NCBI RefSeq assembly: GCF_014647475.1
Contig: NZ_BMPG01000001.1
Location: 1,116,001-1,180,000, forward strand
DNA from: Halocalculus aciditolerans
GTDB taxonomy: Archaea > Halobacteriota > Halobacteria > Halobacteriales > Halobacteriaceae
Reading direction: 5' to 3'
Length of the DNA: 64,000 bases
Position numbers and translations under genes: made by a program. Shown one piece after another: positions 58,329 through 64,000 of this stretch; position 1 is the first letter of the stretch; every line of letters begins with the position of its first letter. The notes below the pieces were generated by a model, which did no database searches, was not told the DNA's origin, and saw only the letters and a list, made by a program, of their open reading frames with translations.

Positions 58329-59938
58329 TCGTTCGCGGGGGCGGCGTCAAGGTCGCCGGCGCTTTCGGCGTCCACGTCGACGGCGGCTTCCTCGCCGAGG
58401 TCGAGGCTGGGGAGGACGAGCGCGACGAGGAAGGCGGCGGCGAGGATGGCCGCGCCGGTGAGGAAGAGGACGTCGATGCTGTTCGCGAGCGCGGTCTTCA
58501 CGACGGGGACGGCGGCGTCGGGGAGCGCAGCGAGAACGGCGGGGCTGAGGTTGGAGCCGGTATCGGCGAGCTGCTGGGCGGCCGCGGGGCTGAGGTCGCC
58601 GGATTGGACGGCGGAGCCGAGGCGGTCGGCGAACTGGTTCGTGAGGACGGCACCGAAGACGGAGACGCCGATGGCGCTGCCGAGGCTCCGGCTGAATGTG
58701 ACGGAGGTAGTGGCGACACCGAGGTGGCGGCGGTCGACGACGTTCTGGACGGCGACAGTGAGCGTCGGCATGACGAAGCCGAGGCCGAGACCGGCGACGA
58801 ACATGAACGCGCTGGACGCGAGCTGCGTGGTGCCGACGCCCATCGTGGAGAGGAGGTAGTAGCCGACGGCGGCGAGGCCGGCACCGAAGACGGTGAAGGG
58901 TTTGTAGTAGCCGAGGCGCGTCATGAGCTGGCCGGTAAGCGCGCTCGTGATCATGAGGCCGCCGACGAGCGGGAGGAGGAGGAGCCCGGAGTTCGTCGCG
59001 GACTGCCCGAGGACGGTCTGGAGGAAGACGGGGAGGTAGGTGGTGCCGCCGAGCATGCCGACGCCGACGCAGAAGCTGAGGACGTCCACGCCCGCGATGG
59101 TGCGTTTTCGCAGGAGGTGGACGGGGAAGACGGGTTCGGGCGCGCGGAGCTCCTGCGCGACGAAGAGGATAGTGCCGACGACGGCGACGGCGGCGAGCGC
59201 GAGAATCTCCGTCGACTCCCACGCGTAGCGCGAGCCGCCCCAGGAGGTGACGAGCATGATGGCCGCGACGGCGACGGTGAGGAGGCCGGCACCGAGGTAG
59301 TCGATATCGTGGGATTCGTCGGGGACGGGGAGGTCGAGCTTGGTGTGGATGACGGCGATGGCGGCGAGGCCGACGGGGATGTTGATGTAGAAGATCCACC
59401 GCCAAGTGAAGTTGTCAGTGAGCCACCCGCCGAGGAGCGGGCCGCCGACGGTGGCCGCGCCGAAGATGAGCATCATGTAGCTCATGTACTGGCCGCGTTC
59501 GCGGGGGCTGAAGATGTCGCCGAGAATCGTCGTCGCCATGGCGATGAGACCGCCCGCGCCGATTCCCTGAATCGCGCGGAAGACGGCGAGTTGCGCCATC
59601 CCGTTGAGGTACGAATCGAGGACGGGGATGTCGCCGGCGAGGCCGGAGAGCGCGCTTCCGATGAGGAAGACGGCGATGGAGAACTCGTAGACGATGCTGC
59701 GGCCGTAGAGGTCGGAGATTTTCCCGTAGAGCGGCGTCGTCACGGCGGTCGTGATGAGGTAGGCGGTGACGATCCAGGAGAGGCTGCCGGTCCCGCCGAG
59801 GTCGCCGACGATGGTGGGGAGGGCGGTGGAGACGATGGATTGGTCGATGCTTCCGAGGAGCATGCCGAGCATGAGGCCGCCGAGGATGACGGCGCGGTCG
59901 CGGCCGAGGTCGGCGAGGATTCCGTGACTTTCGGTCAC
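58325..59938 (-). CDS. DHA2-type MFS drug exporter
   Basis: 537 residues, 14 transmembrane segments. GLMLGMLLGSIDQSIVSTAL with the D1 loop motif, TTPLYGKISDLYGRSIVYEF (motif A), GPLLGGWLTDNFTWRWIFYI (motif C, PxLGG), and a 14-TMS second half. DHA2 members export multiple drugs/quaternary ammonium. Its promoter carries an 18-bp TetR-type palindrome at 59,973-59,990, so a TetR repressor probably controls it; no such repressor gene is adjacent. Confidence 0.85.
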   Translation of the reverse strand: MTESHGILADLGRDRAVILGGLMLGMLLGSIDQSIVSTALPTIVGDLGGTGSLSWIVTAYLITTAVTTPLYGKISDLYGRSIVYEFSIAVFLIGSALSGLAGDIPVLDSYLNGMAQLAVFRAIQGIGAGGLIAMATTILGDIFSPRERGQYMSYMMLIFGAATVGGPLLGGWLTDNFTWRWIFYINIPVGLAAIAVIHTKLDLPVPDESHDIDYLGAGLLTVAVAAIMLVTSWGGSRYAWESTEILALAAVAVVGTILFVAQELRAPEPVFPVHLLRKRTIAGVDVLSFCVGVGMLGGTTYLPVFLQTVLGQSATNSGLLLLPLVGGLMITSALTGQLMTRLGYYKPFTVFGAGLAAVGYYLLSTMGVGTTQLASSAFMFVAGLGLGFVMPTLTVAVQNVVDRRHLGVATTSVTFSRSLGSAIGVSVFGAVLTNQFADRLGSAVQSGDLSPAAAQQLADTGSNLSPAVLAALPDAAVPVVKTALANSIDVLFLTGAAILAAAFLVALVLPSLDLGEEAAVDVDAESAGDLDAAPAND

Positions 59939-59972
59939 GGCGACTCACTCCGCGGCGCGGACCACTGTGGGC

Positions 59973-59990
59973 TGAATGAACGTTCAGTCA
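59973..59990. promoter_or_regulatory. TetR-type operator upstream of the MFS drug exporter
   Basis: TGAATGAAC-GTTCAGTCA, a 2x9-bp palindrome with one mismatch. It lies between a TATA-like GATTAAG (60,001-60,007, minus strand CTTAATC) and the GTG start at 59,938, close to the expected transcription start. Form and spacing match TetR/AcrR operators that block efflux-pump genes. Confidence 0.55.
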
Positions 59991-60139
59991 TCGTTGTGCT
60001 GATTAAGCAGTCAGTCAGTGATAAGACTTCTGGGAGCGGCCGACGATTGGTGGACGGGTCCGGGGAGGGAAAGCAGGGACACGGCAGGGTGCGGCGCGGA
60101 CTGGACGCTTTTTTACCCCTCGCACGCACACGTCCGCGT

Positions 60140-62014
60140 ATGACTGAGGACGAACTCGACTACGAGGAGTTGGGGCTCGTGGCGGGCTTGGAGATCCACC
60201 AGCAGCTCGACACGGCGTCGAAGCTCTTCTGTAACTGTCCGACCGACCTCCGCGAGCCGGAGGAGGCCGAGCGCTCGTTCACGCGGTATCTCCATCCGAC
60301 GAAGTCGGAGCTCGGCGAGATCGACGAGGCCGCTCTCGAAGAGTCGCAGGTGGAGCGGGAGTTCGAGTACCTCGCGTACGATTCGACGTGTCTGGTGGAG
60401 GAGGACGACGAGCCGCCGCACGAACTCGACGGGGAGGCCCTCGACGTCGCCTTAGAGGTCGCACAGCTCCTCGACATGGACGCCGTCGACCAGGCGCACG
60501 TGATGCGGAAGGTCGTCATCGACGGGTCGAACACGTCGGGCTTCCAGCGCTCCGCGCTCGTCGCGCAGGGCGGCGAGGTCGAGACGAGCGAGGGACCGGT
60601 GGGCGTCGAGGACATGATGCTGGAGGAGGAGTCGGCGCAGCGCGTCGAGGAGACGGAGGCGGGTGCGAAGTTCTCGCTCGACCGGCTGGGAATCCCGCTC
60701 GTGGAGATCGGGACGGAGCCGGACATCCGGAGCCCCGAGCAGGCGCGTGAGGCGGCGGAGACGATCGGGATGCTCCTGCGGTCGACGGGGCAGGTGAAGC
60801 GGGGGCTGGGGACGATTCGGCAGGACGTGAACGTCTCCATCGCGGAGGGAGCGCGCGTCGAGGTGAAGGGCGTGCAGTCGCTCGACGACATCGAGGACCT
60901 CGTGCGCTTCGAGGTGCAGCGCCAGAAACGCCTGCTCGACATCCGCGAGGAGCTCCGCGAGCGGGACGCGGCCGTCGGCGACGTCGAGAACGTCACGGAC
61001 GTCTTCGAGGGGACGGAGTCCTCGGTGGTGCGGAGCGCGCTCGACGCGGACGGCCGCGTCTACGCCGTCCCGCTCCCCGGGTTCGACGGCCTCGTCGGGA
61101 GAGAGCTTCAGCCGGACCGCCGGCTGGGGACGGAGTTCTCGGACCACGCGAAGCGCCACGGGGCGGGCGGGCTGTTCCACACGGACGAACTCCCGGCGTA
61201 CGGTGTCACCGAGGACGAGGTCGCCGACCTGAAAGAGGCCGTCGGGGCAGGCGACGACGACGCAGTTCTCATGGTCGCGGCCGAGGTGGGCGTGGCGAAG
61301 CCCGCGGTGGAGGCGGCGGCTGACCGCGCGCGCACGGCGCTGGAGGGCGTGCCGGAGGAGACGCGGGGCGCGACGCCGGAGGCGACGACGGAGTACCTCC
61401 GACCGCTCCCGGGGGCGGCGCGGATGTACCCCGAGACGGACGTCTTCCCCGTCGAGCCCGACCCCTCGGAGGTCGACGTTCCCGAGCTCCTCACGGAGAA
61501 AGTGGAGCGGTACACCGAGGAGTACGGGCTGAACGAGGACGTGGCGGAGCAGGTCGCGTTCGGGCGGCGGTGGCGGCTGTTCGAGGACGCCGTCGAGTCC
61601 GGCGTGGACGCGAACCTCGCGGCGCGCACGCTGGAGTCGACGGTGACGAGCCTCCGCCGCGACGGCGTGCCCGTCGAACACCTCGGGCGCGAGCACTTCG
61701 AGGGCGTGTTCGACCTCGTGCTCGCGGACGAGTTAACACAAGAAGGCGTCCCGGAGCTTCTCGCGGCGCTCGCCGAATCCCCCGGGAAGGGGCCCGCCGA
61801 ACTCGCGGACGAGCTCGGCCTCGGCTCCGCCGGCGAGGACGAAGTGCGGGAAGCCATCGCGGAGGTCGTCGAGCGGAACGCCGAGCAAGTCGAGGAAGAG
61901 GGGATGGGCGCGTTCTCCGGGCTGATGGGCGAGTGCATGGGCGCGCTCCGCGGGAAGGCCGACGGCGAGCTCGTCTCGGCCGTGCTCCGCGAGGAGATTC
62001 AGAAGCGCTCGTAG
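60140..62014 (+). CDS. gatE: Glu-tRNA(Gln) amidotransferase subunit E
   Basis: 624 residues from ATG 60,140. GatB/E kinase-like core: GLEIHQQLDTASKLFCNCPT, MRKVVIDGSNTSGFQRSALV, LGIPLVEIGTEPDIRSPEQA, and the GAD insertion (about 290-410) that distinguishes GatE from GatB; C-terminal YqeY-like helices. Works with GatD (not in this window) to convert Glu-tRNA(Gln) to Gln-tRNA(Gln) in archaea. Length agrees with archaeal GatE. A tiny membrane ORF begins one base after its stop. Confidence 0.92.
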   Translation: MTEDELDYEELGLVAGLEIHQQLDTASKLFCNCPTDLREPEEAERSFTRYLHPTKSELGEIDEAALEESQVEREFEYLAYDSTCLVEEDDEPPHELDGEALDVALEVAQLLDMDAVDQAHVMRKVVIDGSNTSGFQRSALVAQGGEVETSEGPVGVEDMMLEEESAQRVEETEAGAKFSLDRLGIPLVEIGTEPDIRSPEQAREAAETIGMLLRSTGQVKRGLGTIRQDVNVSIAEGARVEVKGVQSLDDIEDLVRFEVQRQKRLLDIREELRERDAAVGDVENVTDVFEGTESSVVRSALDADGRVYAVPLPGFDGLVGRELQPDRRLGTEFSDHAKRHGAGGLFHTDELPAYGVTEDEVADLKEAVGAGDDDAVLMVAAEVGVAKPAVEAAADRARTALEGVPEETRGATPEATTEYLRPLPGAARMYPETDVFPVEPDPSEVDVPELLTEKVERYTEEYGLNEDVAEQVAFGRRWRLFEDAVESGVDANLAARTLESTVTSLRRDGVPVEHLGREHFEGVFDLVLADELTQEGVPELLAALAESPGKGPAELADELGLGSAGEDEVREAIAEVVERNAEQVEEEGMGAFSGLMGECMGALRGKADGELVSAVLREEIQKRS

Positions 62015-62098
62015 GTGGACCCGAGGCTCGTCGCGCTGGGGAGTGCGGCGCTCGCCGCCGTCGGCGTCGCCGTCTACGCTGCGGCCGTCGTGTCGTAA
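62015..62098 (+). CDS. 27-residue putative transmembrane miniprotein
   Basis: GTG start directly after the gatE TAG (TAGGTG), 27 codons, TAA at 62,096-62,098: VDPRLVALGSAALAAVGVAV-YAAAVVS. One hydrophobic helix spans almost all of it. Third-position GC is high, in line with coding. Would be missed by length filters. A chance frame of this size is possible. Confidence 0.35.
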   Translation: MDPRLVALGSAALAAVGVAVYAAAVVS

Positions 62099-62132
62099 CC
62101 TTCGTCCTCTCTGGCTGTTCATCGCCAAGCTT

Positions 62133-62146
62133 TTAGGCCGGCCTAA
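62133..62146. promoter_or_regulatory. DtxR-type operator 1
   Basis: TTAGGCCGGCCTAA, a perfect 14-bp palindrome, 35 bp after the miniprotein stop and about 110 bp before the iron-uptake operon. TTAGG...CCTAA is the DtxR/SirR/Idr iron-repressor signature in high-GC bacteria and haloarchaea. Confidence 0.6.
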
Positions 62147-62213
62147 TAGACGAATACGCATTGGAGAGCGGCTAGAACGAGTGATTCCTTCGGCGAACCC
62201 GAAACCGTCATTG

Positions 62214-62231
62214 TTTTAGGCCAGCCTAAAA
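62214..62231. promoter_or_regulatory. DtxR-type operator 2
   Basis: TTTTAGG-CCAG-CCTAAAA, a palindrome around a four-base centre, ending 11 bp before the ATG at 62,243 and probably covering the start site. Pairs with the perfect copy 81 bp upstream, so cooperative binding by an iron-dependent repressor is likely. Confidence 0.6.
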
Positions 62232-62242
62232 ATTGAGTGGGT

Positions 62243-63502
62243 ATGGTTGACCGACCACCCGTCCTTCGAACACTTACCGCACTCACACTCGCTCTCTGCC
62301 TCGTCGTCCCGACCGGCGTCGCCGCGACGACCGGGCCGGCGGCGACTGGCGCGCCTGTCACCTACGACGCCGACGCGTCCGCCGAGGGCGACGTCCAGTT
62401 CGCCCGCACCGTCGAGGAGATGAAGGGCCACCTCGAGATGTCGCTGCGCGCGAAACGCGCCGGCGAGACCGAGACCGCCGCGATGCACGCCCACCACCCC
62501 GTCGAGGAGTACTGGGACGTCGTCGGCCCCCAGATCCGCGAGGCGAACGCGACGCTCGCCGACCGCGTCCACACCGAACTCGAGGCCGCCGACGACCACG
62601 CGCGAAACGACTCTACCTCCGAGTACGCCGCGTACCTGAACGACACGCTCTTCCCGCTCCTCGACCGCGCGACGGCCGGCGTCGTCACCGCCGACGTCGA
62701 GAACGCGACGTTCAACGCGAAAGTCTCCGCCGCGCTCCTCGAACGCGCCACCCAGGAGTACGCCGAGGGCGTGAACGCCAACGGCACGGTGACGAACGAC
62801 GAAGAGTACGCCGACGCGCGCGGCTTCGCCATCCGCGCGAACGCCCTCTACGAGACGCACGTCCGCGCGACGTTCTCCGAGCACGCCGCCGAGGAACTCG
62901 ACGAACTCTTCGAACACCTCGACGCGCGCCTGAACGAGTCCGCACCCCCCGAGGACGTCGAGCAGGTCGTCTCCAGCATCCACGCCGAGTTCGCTGAGTA
63001 CACCGGCTACGAGGCCGACTCGGACGCGAGTGAGACACAGGTCGAACACACCGTCGACGAGATCAACGAACACCTCGAGGAAGCCGTCGAGGCCTACGAC
63101 GCCGGGAACACCTCGAAGGCGAAGAGCATCGTCCGGCAGACCTACCTCTCCTACTTCGAGAGCCTCGAGGGCGGCCTCATCGAGAAACGCCCCGACCTCG
63201 TCGAAGAACTCGAGAAGGACTTCAACGAGGACCTCCCCGGTCTCATGGACGAGAACGCCTCCACGAGTGAGGTCCGAGCCGAAGTCACCCAGATGAACGA
63301 GAAACTCGAAACCGTCGAGAACGTCCTCTCGACGGAGAGCGGGACGACGATCACGCTCGAAGACGAATCCACGACAACGACGGCCGCGACGACGGCGGCG
63401 ACGGAACGCGAGACGACGCAGACCCGCTCGCCCGGCTTCGGCGTCGCCGTCGGCCTCGTCGCGCTGCTCGGCGCGGCGCTCGTCGCGCTCCGCCGCAAAT
63501 AA
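62243..63502 (+). CDS. Exported PGF-CTERM surface protein of the iron-uptake operon
   Basis: 419 residues from ATG 62,243. Signal peptide MVDRPPVLRTLTALTLALCL-VVPTGVAA; a helical, His/Asp/Glu-rich ectodomain (MKGHLEMSLRAKRAGETETA-AMHAHHPVEEYW) of about 300 residues arranged as two related halves; Thr-rich linker; and the C-terminal PGF-CTERM sorting signal RSPGFGVAVGLVALLGAALV with a final RRK. HxxH and acidic helices suggest metal binding, as in FTR1-like periplasmic domains. Iron-repressor operators lie upstream and an ABC binding lipoprotein lies 12 bp downstream. Confidence 0.7.
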   Translation: MVDRPPVLRTLTALTLALCLVVPTGVAATTGPAATGAPVTYDADASAEGDVQFARTVEEMKGHLEMSLRAKRAGETETAAMHAHHPVEEYWDVVGPQIREANATLADRVHTELEAADDHARNDSTSEYAAYLNDTLFPLLDRATAGVVTADVENATFNAKVSAALLERATQEYAEGVNANGTVTNDEEYADARGFAIRANALYETHVRATFSEHAAEELDELFEHLDARLNESAPPEDVEQVVSSIHAEFAEYTGYEADSDASETQVEHTVDEINEHLEEAVEAYDAGNTSKAKSIVRQTYLSYFESLEGGLIEKRPDLVEELEKDFNEDLPGLMDENASTSEVRAEVTQMNEKLETVENVLSTESGTTITLEDESTTTTAATTAATERETTQTRSPGFGVAVGLVALLGAALVALRRK

Positions 63503-63514
63503 CGCTGATACGCC

Positions 63515-64000
63515 ATGATCCAGAACCGACAGACACGACCGACGACGCGCCGCGCGTTCCTCGCCACCGGCGTCGCCGGCACCGCGGCGGCCCTCGCCGG
63601 CTGCTCGGGCTCCGGCAGCGGCGGAACGACGACCGGGCCGATGTTCGAAGGCGGGAACGAGACCAGCGGCGACGGCGGCGCGCCGTCCGTCGCCGACCTC
63701 CCCGACCTCGAGGGCGACCTCACCGTGTACCTCGGCCGCGGCGAGGGCGGCGTCTACGGCCAGCTCGTCGACTACCTCCAGGACACCCGCTACGAGAACT
63801 TCTCCGTGACGCTGAAGCGCGGCCCGTCGACGGGACTCGCGAACACGATTCTCACGGAGGCGGAGAACGGCGGGTCGCCCGCCGACGTCTTCTGGTCCAT
63901 CGACGCCGCCTCGCTCGCGCTCGTCGCGGACGCGGGCCTCGCCGCGGCGCTCCCCGCCGACGTCGCCGGCGTCGTCCCCGGGAAGTTCCGCGACCCCCGG
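63515..64000 (+). CDS. ABC transporter substrate-binding lipoprotein (iron), partial
   Basis: At least 162 residues, running off the right edge. Tat signal RQTRPTTRRAFLATGVAGTA with lipobox LAGC, a short linker, then the periplasmic-binding fold (LEGDLTVYLGRGEGGVYGQL, VDYLQDTRYENFSVTLKRGP, SPADVFWSIDAASLALVADA). This is the Fe(III)-type (FbpA/YfuA-like) binding protein family by its start. Permease and ATPase genes would be expected to the right. Confidence 0.75.
   Translation, partial: MIQNRQTRPTTRRAFLATGVAGTAAALAGCSGSGSGGTTTGPMFEGGNETSGDGGAPSVADLPDLEGDLTVYLGRGEGGVYGQLVDYLQDTRYENFSVTLKRGPSTGLANTILTEAENGGSPADVFWSIDAASLALVADAGLAAALPADVAGVVPGKFRDPR

Noticed and set aside
58043-60139. Plus-strand frame upstream of gatE, giving a 1,323-codon product
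   Set aside because: Only the part from 60,140 is GatE. The rest is antisense to the DHA2 transporter and CHY genes.
1-64000. CRISPR array or toxin-antitoxin module
   Set aside because: No regularly spaced 25-40 bp repeats were seen, and the RHH genes are divergent from each other without a toxin-like partner beside them.

Overview
The window is chromosomal DNA of a halophilic archaeon (class Halobacteria). Evidence: high GC with strong G/C bias at third codon positions, acidic proteins, archaeal-type ribosomal proteins and RNA polymerase subunits D, K and N, GatE, the isopentenyl phosphate kinase branch of the mevalonate pathway, archaeal S26 signal peptidase, Tat lipoproteins, a PGF-CTERM anchor, and many genes whose TATA box lies about 27 nt before the start codon (leaderless mRNA). 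I cannot name the genus.

Positions 1 to about 25,175 are the right-hand part of a tailed (HK97-fold, siphovirus-like) provirus; its left end lies outside the window. Order: end of the major capsid protein, head-tail connectors, tail tube, a tail assembly chaperone with an apparent +1 frameshift extension, tape measure, glycine-rich/FN3 adhesin and a large hub-like tail protein (1-11,336); a lipoprotein and a winged-helix regulator on the minus strand (11,338-12,137); an early region of tightly overlapping small genes including adenine and cytosine DNA methyltransferases, a SWIM protein, an Orc1/Cdc6 ATPase, HTH/RHH/PadR regulators, a degenerate LAGLIDADG protein and several small zinc-ribbon proteins (12,323-23,897); and a tyrosine integrase on the minus strand (23,870-25,141). 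A startless, coding-like host fragment (25,176-25,376) suggests that integration was inside a host gene. Regulatory structure is rich: a divergent pair of RHH genes shares an operator core, two loci share a leader hairpin with an identical loop, and two promoters share an upstream motif.

From 25,423 onward the DNA is host chromosome. The minus-strand block 26,401-36,976 holds ipk-mvk, signal peptidase, and the conserved cluster tRNA-Ser - rps13 - rps4 - rps11 - rpoD - tRNA-Leu - rpl18e - rpl13 - rps9 - rpoN - rpoK - eno - rps2. Then come an APC permease, moaA, the Mrp/Nbp35 iron-sulfur carrier, a locus of two overlapping exported surface proteins with a local GC drop (41,077-45,275), pyruvate/2-oxoacid:ferredoxin oxidoreductase with an Lrp regulator (45,519-48,829), a hairpin-rich intergenic element (48,891-49,046), two class I aminotransferases, a DMT and two MFS transporters, an SDR, a tail-anchored protein with a DnaJ-like cysteine repeat region, gatE, and finally an iron-uptake operon with two DtxR-type palindromes, which runs off the right edge.
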